From Candidatus Heimdallarchaeum endolithica (GTDB lineage Archaea; Asgardarchaeota; Heimdallarchaeia; Heimdallarchaeales; Heimdallarchaeaceae), in NCBI GenBank assembly GCA_021513715.1, contig CP084167.1, forward strand, positions 2,835,060 to 2,899,059: a DNA stretch of 64,000 nt, in the 5' to 3' direction. A model generated the notes under the pieces. The model saw only the letters and a list, made by a program, of their open reading frames with translations, searched no databases and had not been told where the DNA came from. Below, in pieces: positions 27,012 to 36,128 of this stretch; the stretch's first letter is position 1; every line of letters starts with the position of its first letter. The position numbers and the translations under genes are program-made.

Positions 27012-29813
27012 CTACTTAATAGTAAATCCATTAATACCATAAGTAAACCAGCTGTTATTATAATAATAAATATTCAAACCACTTGTTGATAGAGTTGAAA
27101 CATGATAACTCTGTGTCTCAATTTCATTTGTGTTTGAATGGTAATAAGATATTAAAATATCAATTGAGAATATTGTGTATGAACTCTGTTCTAATGTTAA
27201 AAGTGTAAATTGGTTAAAGCTTTCTACTTCTGGTTTTTTAATTGTGTAGTTTAAAACTGATGTTCTTCTTGTATGTTCTCTAAAACTTGAATATTCTGTA
27301 GAAATTGTGAGATTAAATGGCTGTTTTGTGGGTATTGCTGTAAAGTCTTGAATAAGATCTATTTGGGCTTTACTGCCATTTATAGTTGTTTTGTGGAAAT
27401 TATTACTAAATAAGTTTGTTTTACTATTTTCATTCTTTAGAAGAAATTCAACAGGACCGATATATGGCTTGCTAAAATCATAATTGTTGAATGTATATAG
27501 CAAGTATTCTTCATTATAAAAATTCAAAGTGAATAATTTTCTATTTGCCAGTATTCGAAAGATGTAATATTTCCAATAATATTTCTCTATGAAAGCTTTG
27601 TACCAATCATTCTTTTGATTTTGAGAAACAAAAATTGAGACATTATACTTATTGAAGAAATTAAAGAGTCTTGTTACATTCTCTCTATCTAAAGGAAATA
27701 TACCTTCCTTAATTCCTGAGCTTTGTATAGATCCAAACATATATACATCTATAGTAGGTTGAGAGACATAGTACTCTATTCCAGGAGTATTAATAGATAG
27801 TATTGTTTCCCAATCTGAAGCTCCAAGTCTATTAATAGCATTTTTTAATTCTTCATAATTGGTTCTAGTGTAATAACTATAGCGATGTTGATATTCATTA
27901 ATATTGAATTTACAATAAGTAATGAGAGCAGCTTGAGCTGCCATTGGAACAAATATTAATACGAAAAGCATAAAGGTTGTTGATATCTTCTGAATACTCT
28001 TTTTTTTGCTGTAGATCTTAGTAAAACTAAGATTCCAACTTTTTTCTTTCCAAATGAATAGAAACACAATCAAAGTTAGAAAAAATGAGAATCCAATAAT
28101 GCTTCCAACATGTGTATGAGCTTTATACCAACGTTCATGAAAATTGACTATAACTCCAACTTCAAAAGGAAAGACTGGATAAAGAGATAAAAAGGCTGTT
28201 AAAGCAAGGAAAATAAAAGCAAAAAAGCCATCATTTTCTAAATTAAATTTTTCATTAAAGAAGTTTACAATTCCTTTGAACCCAAAAATTACAATTATTG
28301 TTAGCGGGACAACAATTGGGGAAAGATAACGAATTGAACCTAAGGCAAAAAATCCTTGCCAGAAGATATAGAAAAATACTAACCAGATGATTAATCCATG
28401 TTTATTCTTTTTGTGTGCACAGAATAGTCCTGTAAGTTTTACAAATAGCCATGAAGGTGCAAACATTGTTGCAATTAGAATTGCAAAAGTAGAGGTTACA
28501 AAGGTTGCTGTATGAGCGTTTTCAAGGTAAGTCTCAACAAAAGGAAGGCTTATACCTTTCCAACTAAGATTGAAAGTAGCATTTCTAGGGTCCCAGTAAG
28601 TATTTCTAAGCATTTCTTCAACACCAGTTATTCTTAACATATGTTGTGCCCAGAAATAACCTACAAAGATAGGAAAAGAAAAAATTATGACAGTGAAAAA
28701 CCACCTCTTATACGAAAAATTTAGTGTTTCAGATTGAATGATTATTATTGCACAATAAATAGCTGCTAATACAATAAAAATTGATGTACCGATGTAAATA
28801 TCAAATAAAGATTTTCTTGCTATTTGAGCTACAAAACCAAAAACAAGTAAGATTCTTAACACTTTTCCTACTTTATCTGAATCCATTGCAGCAAAAATAA
28901 TAAGAGGAATTATAAACCCGCTTATCTTACTTAAAACACAGCCAGCAAATGATGCAGAGGTTAAAAGAGTATAAAAAATTTGATCTTTGTTTGATGTACT
29001 TTGTATGAATTTCTTATAATAGTAGTAAGATGCAGTTGTGAAGAACATAATGTAAATTTCTTGGTAATATTGATATTCATAAATAAGAAAATATACAAAA
29101 GGTGTTACCAGAAAGGCGATTGTTGACATATTTGAGTATTTTTCACTTAATCCTTCTATTCTTGCAATCTTATAACACAAATAAACAGTTAAGCTGAAAA
29201 ATAACATAGGGACTAATTGTATCATTTCAGATAGTGTTATGAAGAAAGTAAAAGCATAAAGCATCACATTAAGCGGAGGTTTAAACATTGGTAGAAAATT
29301 TAATTCGTTGATTTTTCCTAGTTCACCTGTGGCAAAAATTCTAAAAGCGTTTGGGAGATAAAAATGTAGTGCATCCCAACCTCTAATAGGAGAAACAAGA
29401 GCTTGGAAAGTGTATGCACAAAGAATTAAAAAAATAACTACAACTAGAATTTTACTAATGCTCTTTTCATATTTATATTGTCCCTTTAAAACGGTTTTAG
29501 GAAGAATTTTTATTAGGAAATGAAACAAATAATAAAGGAAAATAGCTATGCTTATTGTTAAAAAAGTATAAACAAAGTTACTCATTAATTGTTTTGTTAA
29601 TTGGTTAGGATAATTGTATGCTAAAAGACCAAAGAAAATCATCGGCCCAACAAGTGAGATCGTTCCTAATACTGTTGAGTCAAGAATAATTTCAAAAAAA
29701 GTCTGTTTTTTTTCACTTTTTAGTAGTTTTTTGATAATTAACACTTCTATAGAACCAAATGAGATAATGGAAATAACTGGTAAAATAACTCTAATGTCAA
29801 GCATAAATGTCAT
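27012..29813 (-). CDS. Large polytopic membrane protein, probable GT-C glycosyltransferase
   Basis: 933 aa with about 13-15 hydrophobic segments in the first 640 residues and a soluble, mostly beta C-terminal domain of about 290 residues predicted outside the cell. The first long loop has SPIRGWDALHFYLPNAFRIFATGEL, the Asp-bearing loop seen in GT-C enzymes such as PMT/ArnT. GT-C enzymes use lipid-linked sugars on the outer face of the membrane. The ATG overlaps the TGA of the upstream GT2 gene by four bases, so it belongs to the GT2-GT2-GT-C transcript. It converges on the giant FtsX gene with four bases between. Substrate unknown; GT-C membership is by topology and one motif. Confidence 0.7.
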   Translation of the reverse strand: MTFMLDIRVILPVISIISFGSIEVLIIKKLLKSEKKQTFFEIILDSTVLGTISLVGPMIFFGLLAYNYPNQLTKQLMSNFVYTFLTISIAIFLYYLFHFLIKILPKTVLKGQYKYEKSISKILVVVIFLILCAYTFQALVSPIRGWDALHFYLPNAFRIFATGELGKINELNFLPMFKPPLNVMLYAFTFFITLSEMIQLVPMLFFSLTVYLCYKIARIEGLSEKYSNMSTIAFLVTPFVYFLIYEYQYYQEIYIMFFTTASYYYYKKFIQSTSNKDQIFYTLLTSASFAGCVLSKISGFIIPLIIFAAMDSDKVGKVLRILLVFGFVAQIARKSLFDIYIGTSIFIVLAAIYCAIIIIQSETLNFSYKRWFFTVIIFSFPIFVGYFWAQHMLRITGVEEMLRNTYWDPRNATFNLSWKGISLPFVETYLENAHTATFVTSTFAILIATMFAPSWLFVKLTGLFCAHKKNKHGLIIWLVFFYIFWQGFFALGSIRYLSPIVVPLTIIVIFGFKGIVNFFNEKFNLENDGFFAFIFLALTAFLSLYPVFPFEVGVIVNFHERWYKAHTHVGSIIGFSFFLTLIVFLFIWKEKSWNLSFTKIYSKKKSIQKISTTFMLFVLIFVPMAAQAALITYCKFNINEYQHRYSYYTRTNYEELKNAINRLGASDWETILSINTPGIEYYVSQPTIDVYMFGSIQSSGIKEGIFPLDRENVTRLFNFFNKYNVSIFVSQNQKNDWYKAFIEKYYWKYYIFRILANRKLFTLNFYNEEYLLYTFNNYDFSKPYIGPVEFLLKNENSKTNLFSNNFHKTTINGSKAQIDLIQDFTAIPTKQPFNLTISTEYSSFREHTRRTSVLNYTIKKPEVESFNQFTLLTLEQSSYTIFSIDILISYYHSNTNEIETQSYHVSTLSTSGLNIYYYNNSWFTYGINGFTIK

Positions 29814-31474
29814 TTTTTCTCTCCTTCATACTCTCTCATAACATCTGCTGCACTTTTTGTAGATTTAGCCTTTTTAAGGAATTCTAATTCCTTAAAGTAT
29901 GTGACAGTTATTATTGCTGGTACTGATAAAGATATTGCTGACATAATAAACCATCCAACTAATGGATCAGGGGGAAATGACAAGAAAGATTGAACAATAG
30001 CATAATAAAAAGGACTAGATAGTATTAGTAGAACGAAAGACCAGATAGAATATTTGATTTTTTCACTCATCTTGCCTAAAGATTTAGGCTTTTTCTTAAT
30101 TGTTCTTCTAAACTCTTTTTTTATTCCCAAAAAAGCACTAATTACAGCCCATAAAAGAAAGGATTGAGCTGTTAACATCAAAATATAAAAGGCAGTGATA
30201 GTCCAAACTCCACCCCAAAATCCTCTTAACCGAATCATCCTATCTTCTTTTTCTTCTCTTATCCAAGTAATAACCCCCATAACTAAATTTGCAAAAGCGA
30301 TAAGAATAGGTGCTAAGATAAGCAGAGGGACAACTTCTGCGATATTTGGTCTAATGAATGGAATCTTCAAAAAGTAGTTACATGAAAGAATAAGAAAATT
30401 AACAAACCACATACTAACTCCAATAGCTGGAAGAACAGAGGTTACAGCCATATCTATTTTGTTTAAAAATGAACCTTTACCTCGTAGAACAAAGAAAGTT
30501 CTTTTTACAAAAATCTGTGAAATCCCATAAGTCCATCTCCAAACTTGATTTATCATTCCGATGGGTGTCCAGGGTACTAAACCATTACTGCATATTTCAT
30601 GAATATAATCAGATTTGTAACCTTTTGCTATAAGAACGAATGAAGTGTCTGTATCTTCTGCAAGAGTATCCTCTAAAAATCCACCAGCTTCTTTAACTAG
30701 CTTAGTTTTAAATACACCTGTAGTTCCTGCGAAAACTACTCCGAAACGAGTTGCTCGACTTTTTTGCATTATATGAAAAAATTGACTGTGAATGAAGGCA
30801 CTACTCCTCTGCATGTAATTATCTTGATTAACAAACATGGGTTTTCCTTGAACAAAAATAATTTTTTCGTTAGTAAAACCAGATAAACATGTTTTTAGAA
30901 AATTCTCTGTTGGAATGTGGTCAGAATCTAATAAAGCAACATAATCAGTTGAGATTTGTTTTAAAGCATTATTTATAGCTCCTGCCTTGAACCCTTTTCT
31001 ATTCTTTCTGTGTATATATTTTACATTCTTTTTTTTGCAAAAATCTTTTAATTCCTTATTTTCACCTTCTGGTGTGTCATCTGCAATTATTACTTCAAAG
31101 GATTCTTTAGGGTAATCAACATTTAGTGCACCTTCTATAGTTTGAGATAAAACAGCTAAAGGCTCTTTATATGTTGGAATAATTATAGAAACAGAAGGGA
31201 AATTCTCTTTTTCAGAAATAAAAAAGTTTCTATTACTAGGAATTTTGTAATCAGAAGAAGAACCAATATAGTAGTAAACAAAAATTGAATAAAAAGCACT
31301 GAATAGTTCTACAAAAAGTATTACAAAGTTTTCAATAACTATAAGAATATTTTTTGTTCCACTATTAACTTTTGCAAATTGAATAATAAGAATTGAACTT
31401 GAAATAATATAATACAATAGAAAACCAAATAGTAAATAAAATAATATATACCAGAATATTTTTGCTTTAGACAT
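29810..31474 (-). CDS. Processive GT2 glycosyltransferase (cellulose synthase-like)
   Basis: 554 aa. Two N-terminal membrane helices, a cytoplasmic GT-A domain, then about five to six helices. Catalytic motifs: SIIIPTYKEP, ADDTPEG (first Asp), LLDSDHIP (DxD), LAEDTDTSF (catalytic ED) and QVWRW (QxxRW), the set that defines processive beta-glycosyltransferases such as BcsA and hyaluronan synthase. It probably polymerises and extrudes an extracellular polysaccharide from a nucleotide sugar. It lies between another GT2 gene (25 bp upstream) and the GT-C-like gene (4-base overlap), forming a surface-glycan operon. No PilZ domain is seen. Confidence 0.9.
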   Translation of the reverse strand: MSKAKIFWYILFYLLFGFLLYYIISSSILIIQFAKVNSGTKNILIVIENFVILFVELFSAFYSIFVYYYIGSSSDYKIPSNRNFFISEKENFPSVSIIIPTYKEPLAVLSQTIEGALNVDYPKESFEVIIADDTPEGENKELKDFCKKKNVKYIHRKNRKGFKAGAINNALKQISTDYVALLDSDHIPTENFLKTCLSGFTNEKIIFVQGKPMFVNQDNYMQRSSAFIHSQFFHIMQKSRATRFGVVFAGTTGVFKTKLVKEAGGFLEDTLAEDTDTSFVLIAKGYKSDYIHEICSNGLVPWTPIGMINQVWRWTYGISQIFVKRTFFVLRGKGSFLNKIDMAVTSVLPAIGVSMWFVNFLILSCNYFLKIPFIRPNIAEVVPLLILAPILIAFANLVMGVITWIREEKEDRMIRLRGFWGGVWTITAFYILMLTAQSFLLWAVISAFLGIKKEFRRTIKKKPKSLGKMSEKIKYSIWSFVLLILSSPFYYAIVQSFLSFPPDPLVGWFIMSAISLSVPAIITVTYFKELEFLKKAKSTKSAADVMREYEGEKK

Positions 31475-31499
31475 TTAACACACTTAATTCCAACTTACT

Positions 31500-33098
31500 T
31501 TAATTAATTTCATAGATATTATTTTTTTTAGTTTTGCCCATAAAATAAATTGTCAAAGGAGTAGTTACTAACATTGAGGAACCTAATATGCCTAACCCTA
31601 ACCAAAAAGATCCTCCAAAAGAGTTATTGATAAAGTCTAGTACTGAACAAGCAACCATAATGCCTCCAACAATTGTGACAAAAACAAGATAAGAATAAAT
31701 AGGAACTCTTTCGTTCCACTTGTCTTTTCCCCTTATGGGTTCTTTATTAGAAATTAGAGATTTAAAAGTTGCATAAATTGTAAATGGATTGAATACAAGA
31801 GCGAATATGTAAAAGAAAATTAAATCTCTATATTTGTAATTCATATTGCTCCTATTTGCAAAACTTATTGAAAGAATACCAGAAAGGTAATATGATAAAC
31901 TAAAAGATACTGGTATTATTAATAAAGGCAGAAAATCCTGAATCGGAGGGCGGATTAATGATATATTGGAGAAAAACATTGTTATGTATATAAAACCAGA
32001 AAAATATAGAACTGAAGCAACTAAAAAAAGTGAGATGCTAAATAATAGATCTATTTTATCGAAAAATGATAAGTCAGAACGTAAAATTTCTCTCCATTTC
32101 TTACTAAGGACAGTAAATTGACCTTTAGCCCATCTGATAATTTGTGAAATAAGGACATCAAACTTAGCAGGAACTAGTCCTAAACTACCATATTCGTCTA
32201 AAAGAACTCCCTTATACCTTTTTTCTAAGATTTCAACTGTAGTAGCAACGTCTTCAGTAAAAGAATATCTTGGGATGCCACCTATCTCTTTAAGAATTTT
32301 AGTTCGAAAGCAAGCGGATGAACCATTAAAAATAGTAGTTTTTCTAATACTTTTTGATCTACCAAATATCTCGAAAAATTGAGCATACATTACAGACTCC
32401 CATAATTGCAATTTGGATTTTACTTCTCTAAAATTGACTTTTGTTTGGACATATGCAATCCTATCATCTTTTTCTAGCATTAGTACACATTTTTCAAGCA
32501 CAGTTGGAAAAATTGTATGGTCGTAATCTAAGAAAAAAATGTATTCTGTCTCTACAGTTTGCAAAATCTCGTTTAACATTCCTGCTTTGAAATGTTTGTT
32601 CAAAGGAGAGAAAAAATATATCGCATTATATTCATCAGCTAAACTCTTAGTCTTAAATGCTAATTCTTCATTTAATGTGTCATCCCCTATTATTACTTTT
32701 ACTTTTGATTTTGGATAGTCCATTTTCTTAAGTGCAACTAGTGTTTCTTTTAACACATCTATTATCGGATTATGGACAGGAACAACAACTGTAACTTCTG
32801 GTAGTTCTTTTTTTTCATATTCTTGAGTTTCAAGAGTATTTAATTGAGGATGAAAACAACTATTTGCCATATGATAAAATAGTAGTGTTGTATAAAAGAT
32901 ACCAAAAGTTTCGAAGAATAGAGAAATAAAGTTTAGTAGAATTTGAAGAATTAATTTTGTAGTTAGTTTTGAAACGAAAAGAGGATAGACATTTAAGTAA
33001 ATTGACCATATAAGATAAAAACAACCTAGAATTAATGATGATAATGTGAAAAAGTAGAGTAAAGTTCCAATAATTACCCATTTCTTACTAGGTTTCAT
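31500..33098 (-). CDS. Processive GT2 glycosyltransferase (cellulose synthase-like), paralogue
   Basis: 532 aa, with the same layout as the next gene: two N-terminal helices, GT-A domain and four to five C-terminal helices. Motifs: TVVVPVHNPIID, IIGDDTLNEE, FFLDYDHTIFP (DxD), RYSFTEDVATT (TED) and QIIRWAKGQ (QxxRW). The downstream copy is clearly related, so this is a tandem duplication that has diverged, perhaps making a heteropolymer or two glycans. The minus-strand ATG at 33098 is preceded by GAATTAAAAAGC about 20 bp upstream, a plausible TATA box. The C/D sRNA candidate lies about 70-145 bp upstream. Confidence 0.9.
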   Translation of the reverse strand: MKPSKKWVIIGTLLYFFTLSSLILGCFYLIWSIYLNVYPLFVSKLTTKLILQILLNFISLFFETFGIFYTTLLFYHMANSCFHPQLNTLETQEYEKKELPEVTVVVPVHNPIIDVLKETLVALKKMDYPKSKVKVIIGDDTLNEELAFKTKSLADEYNAIYFFSPLNKHFKAGMLNEILQTVETEYIFFLDYDHTIFPTVLEKCVLMLEKDDRIAYVQTKVNFREVKSKLQLWESVMYAQFFEIFGRSKSIRKTTIFNGSSACFRTKILKEIGGIPRYSFTEDVATTVEILEKRYKGVLLDEYGSLGLVPAKFDVLISQIIRWAKGQFTVLSKKWREILRSDLSFFDKIDLLFSISLFLVASVLYFSGFIYITMFFSNISLIRPPIQDFLPLLIIPVSFSLSYYLSGILSISFANRSNMNYKYRDLIFFYIFALVFNPFTIYATFKSLISNKEPIRGKDKWNERVPIYSYLVFVTIVGGIMVACSVLDFINNSFGGSFWLGLGILGSSMLVTTPLTIYFMGKTKKNNIYEIN

Positions 33099-33165
33099 TC
33101 AATCCCGTACATCGCTTTTTAATTCGGATATTTATCGAGTTTATTAAATATTTTGAAAAGTCATA

Positions 33166-33244
33166 TTGAGAATAAAAGATCAGGGTGAGCTAGGTTCATC
33201 ACTGTTCAGCGGTTGTAATTCTTCTTCATCTCTATTATTCTCAA
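33166..33244 (-). ncRNA. Candidate C/D-box sRNA (2'-O-methylation guide)
   Basis: Read on the minus strand, the order is: 10-nt stem TTGAGAATAA (33244-33235), box C-like GAGATGA (33232-33226; one change from RUGAUGA), 16-nt guide (33225-33210), box D' CTGA (33209-33206), 4-nt spacer, box C' TGATGA (33201-33196), exactly 12-nt guide (33195-33184), box D CTGA (33183-33180), then the complementary stem TTATTCTCAA (33175-33166). The closing stem is perfect over 10 bp and the C'/D spacing is the canonical 12 nt of archaeal guides. It lies between two minus-strand genes. The D guide would pair with RNA reading GGTGAGCTAGGT and the D' guide with CGGTTGTAATTC; I could not assign rRNA targets. Confidence 0.75.
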
Positions 33245-33275
33245 GAGCAATTTAATTATGTAATTATAATTTTTC

Positions 33276-34307
33276 TTATTCTTCTTTTTCTTCTTCAAAT
33301 GGGACTTCTTCTATTTGAACCTCTTCTTCTTCTATCATATCTATTTGTTTCTCTTCCATTTGCCTTTTTTGCTCTAATTGTTCTGGTGGTAAAAGAGCTT
33401 CTATCTGGTTTTTAGGTACTGGAGGAGGTACAAATCTTTTTACTAGATTCTGTATTTTCTCTTTTTCTTTAGATAAATTAAGTCGGTCACAAATTTCATA
33501 GAATTGTTCTTCGAACAAATACAACTCTTCAAGTAAATCCTTGTATATTGTATTTAGCTCTTTATCGCTCAACTTTGCTATTTCATCAGAGCAAATTTCT
33601 TGAATATATTCTTTAAGAAAATCATCGTCTTTCGTTTCTTCAGCTACAAAGAACATAAATTTGGAAATGTTAGGTTGGGAACCATGTACTGCAGTCTGAA
33701 TGAGAATTTTTCTATATTTAGTAGTTAAATCTTTTCTAAATTCGTTTTTGTCTATTCTTAAAACCTCTGATAGCTCGTTTTCCCATTTATCATCTAATTT
33801 GGAAAAATTAAAAGCTATTGCTGGAATGGTGTGCTTCATAATAATTTCTTTATGTTTTGTCAATTCTTCTTCAGGTATATCTCTTACATTTTTGAGGAAC
33901 AAACTGTAATATTGTGGGTTTCCTGAAATTTCAAAGTATTTTAATAAAGGTATAACAACTTGTTGGGGTTCTAATCCTTTAAAGTAAAGTTTTAACAAAT
34001 ATGGCCTGAAAACATAAGGGGCAACCATTAAAAGTAATAAAGGAATGAATAGATAAGATATTGGAAATCTTAAAGCAAGTAAAACTACACTCGCAACAAT
34101 GATTATTGCATATAAACCATAATTGAAAAGCCTTAAAGTCTTTTTTGCATTATATCTGTTAGCACAAATAGGACAAATTCGTTCTTGTTTCATATTATAA
34201 TCTTGATCTAAATCACAAATTGCTAATTTGCACTCAGCACACTTCTCAGTAGATTCATTGTGAATATGAAAAGCGCAATTTTCTTTTATTTCTCCATCAA
34301 AGCTCAT
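33276..34307 (-). CDS. Membrane protein with N-terminal B-box-type zinc finger
   Basis: 343 aa. Residues 10-50 carry a B-box-like Zn-binding pattern: CAFH, then CAECKLAICD, then CPICANRY (C-x2-H, C-x2-C, C-x2-C spacing). Two adjacent hydrophobic segments (about 60-105) form a membrane hairpin. A helical cytoplasmic part (about 110-290; EYIQEICSDEIAKLSDKELNTIYKDLLEEL) follows, then a Pro-rich (VPPPVPK) and very acidic tail (EEEEVQIEEVPFEEEKEE). B-boxes are mainly eukaryotic protein-interaction modules and are uncommon in archaea outside Asgard and some relatives. No enzymatic motif is seen. I infer a membrane scaffold. It is divergent from lysyl-tRNA synthetase. Confidence 0.7.
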   Translation of the reverse strand: MSFDGEIKENCAFHIHNESTEKCAECKLAICDLDQDYNMKQERICPICANRYNAKKTLRLFNYGLYAIIIVASVVLLALRFPISYLFIPLLLLMVAPYVFRPYLLKLYFKGLEPQQVVIPLLKYFEISGNPQYYSLFLKNVRDIPEEELTKHKEIIMKHTIPAIAFNFSKLDDKWENELSEVLRIDKNEFRKDLTTKYRKILIQTAVHGSQPNISKFMFFVAEETKDDDFLKEYIQEICSDEIAKLSDKELNTIYKDLLEELYLFEEQFYEICDRLNLSKEKEKIQNLVKRFVPPPVPKNQIEALLPPEQLEQKRQMEEKQIDMIEEEEVQIEEVPFEEEKEE

Positions 34308-34436
34308 TTCAATACAAAATTCTGGAGAAGTTTTTTAACTTTATCTATTGCTTGAAATTTCTAATTTGATTAAATTAAAGGAATGTTTCCCAAAGATAAT
34401 AAGTCTTAAAATAATAGCGATAAATGTTGAGCTGAA

Positions 34437-36074
34437 ATGAATAATCCTTATGAAATCGAAGAACGTGAGTATAAACATTGGGCAACAGTTGTAAGTGAAC
34501 AAGCAATCCAATTGTTTGGTAATAATCAAGTTGTAGCAACTGGTTGGGCTCCTAGCGGATATTATCACATAGGCAATTTTAAAGAAGCTGTAACTTGCCG
34601 TGCTATTTACAATGAATTGAAAAATCTAGGTGCAAAAACACGCTTTATTCTAAATATTGATGATGTTGACCCTTTTGATAAAGTACCTTCTTTTTTCAAA
34701 AAGGATTATGGAAAAGGGCTTCACAAATATATAGGTTTTCCGATTAATCAAGTACCTGATCCATTAGGTTGTCATAATTCATATGCAGAGCACTTCATCG
34801 CCAATGCTTTAAGTATTATGGAATCATTTGATGTAACACCTGAAAATCTTAGCACAGCAGAACTTTACAAGAAAGGAGAATATGACAAATATGCAAAGTT
34901 ATTCTTAGAAAAAAGAGAACAAGTATATCAATTAACAGAACAAATTACTGGTTCTAGAATGGAAGAATTTATGCTTATCCAGTGTCCAAAGTGTGGTAAC
35001 CTTGCAGCTCCTAAGATGACAGGCTTCAGTATTGAAGATGAAAAAATATTTGTTGACATTGAATGTAGGAAAGAAAAAAAAGGCTGTGGTGAAAAAAGTT
35101 CAATTCAATTGGGTGAAACAACTTGGAAACTTAAATGGCGTTTAGATTGGGCTTCTAGACAAGATTTCTTGGGCGTTACTGTTGAATCTTCAGGAAAAGA
35201 TCATGGTGTAGCTGGGGGTTCAATTGATACTTCTTTAGCAATACATAAAGATATATTCCAAAAAGAAAAACTCCCTCTCTTAATTCAACACGGTTTTCTT
35301 ACTTTTGGAGGAAAAAAATTAAGTGGTAGTTCTGGCAGTGGTATGCCTGTTACTGAATTTCCAAAAATTCTTGACCCAACAGTTTTTTTGTATAAAATCT
35401 ATAGACAAAATCTAAGAACAGATTTTGATTTTAATGTAAGTATAGATGTACCTAAAGTTGCAGCAGAATTCGATCAAGCTGAGAAACTATATTTTAGCAA
35501 GGAAACAATAGAAAAAGATAAAGCTTCCAAAAAGATAATTAAAGCATATGAGTTGGCGCTTATTGACAAACCTACGTCCAAACCAGTTATTAGAATTGAT
35601 TATGGGCATCTTTCTACAATTATGCAAGTATGTCTCTTTGATCAAGAAGTAACCTTACAAAGATTATATGAAACAAATTATATTCCAAGAAAATTAACAG
35701 ATTATGAGTATGATCTTTTTAAGAAACGATTTGAGAGAGCTAAATATTGGTTAGAAAATTATGCTGATGACAGAATTCGATTTAAAATACTAGATGTTCC
35801 AGACTGTTCTCAGGTTCAAAAAAGTACTACTGAAATTATTTTGTCTCTAAGTAAAGCGATAGAAAATCTGCCTGAAGATATACATGGTGATGATATTACA
35901 CAATTCTTATATGAGAAAGCTAAAGCAAATGAAATTAAACCTAAAGACTTTTTCAAAGTTTTATATCTAATAATTTTAGGTAAAACTTTTGGGCCAAGAG
36001 CAGGGACGCTTATTGAAGCAATAGGAAAGGAACGTGTAATAGCAATGATGAAAAAAGCTTTATCTTGTTTTTAA
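34437..36074 (+). CDS. lysK: Lysyl-tRNA synthetase, class I
   Basis: 545 aa, usual for class I LysRS. Rossmann signatures are HIGN (in GYYHIGNFKEA, near residue 40) and KLSGSSGSG (KMSKS equivalent, near 300). Between them lies a Zn-binding insert with CPKCGNLAAPKMTG and CRKEKKGCG. SGKDHGVAGGSIDTS is the typical active-site segment. It charges tRNA-Lys; most archaea and few bacteria use this class I form. The C-terminal helical domain recognises the anticodon. The gene starts 130 bp from the divergent B-box gene and is followed 54 bp later by the Arf-longin gene on the same strand. Confidence 0.96.
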   Translation: MNNPYEIEEREYKHWATVVSEQAIQLFGNNQVVATGWAPSGYYHIGNFKEAVTCRAIYNELKNLGAKTRFILNIDDVDPFDKVPSFFKKDYGKGLHKYIGFPINQVPDPLGCHNSYAEHFIANALSIMESFDVTPENLSTAELYKKGEYDKYAKLFLEKREQVYQLTEQITGSRMEEFMLIQCPKCGNLAAPKMTGFSIEDEKIFVDIECRKEKKGCGEKSSIQLGETTWKLKWRLDWASRQDFLGVTVESSGKDHGVAGGSIDTSLAIHKDIFQKEKLPLLIQHGFLTFGGKKLSGSSGSGMPVTEFPKILDPTVFLYKIYRQNLRTDFDFNVSIDVPKVAAEFDQAEKLYFSKETIEKDKASKKIIKAYELALIDKPTSKPVIRIDYGHLSTIMQVCLFDQEVTLQRLYETNYIPRKLTDYEYDLFKKRFERAKYWLENYADDRIRFKILDVPDCSQVQKSTTEIILSLSKAIENLPEDIHGDDITQFLYEKAKANEIKPKDFFKVLYLIILGKTFGPRAGTLIEAIGKERVIAMMKKALSCF

Positions 36075-36128
36075 TTTAGTTGTCGATAACGAAACATATA
36101 CATAGTTCGTTTTTGTTTTTTTTTTGTA

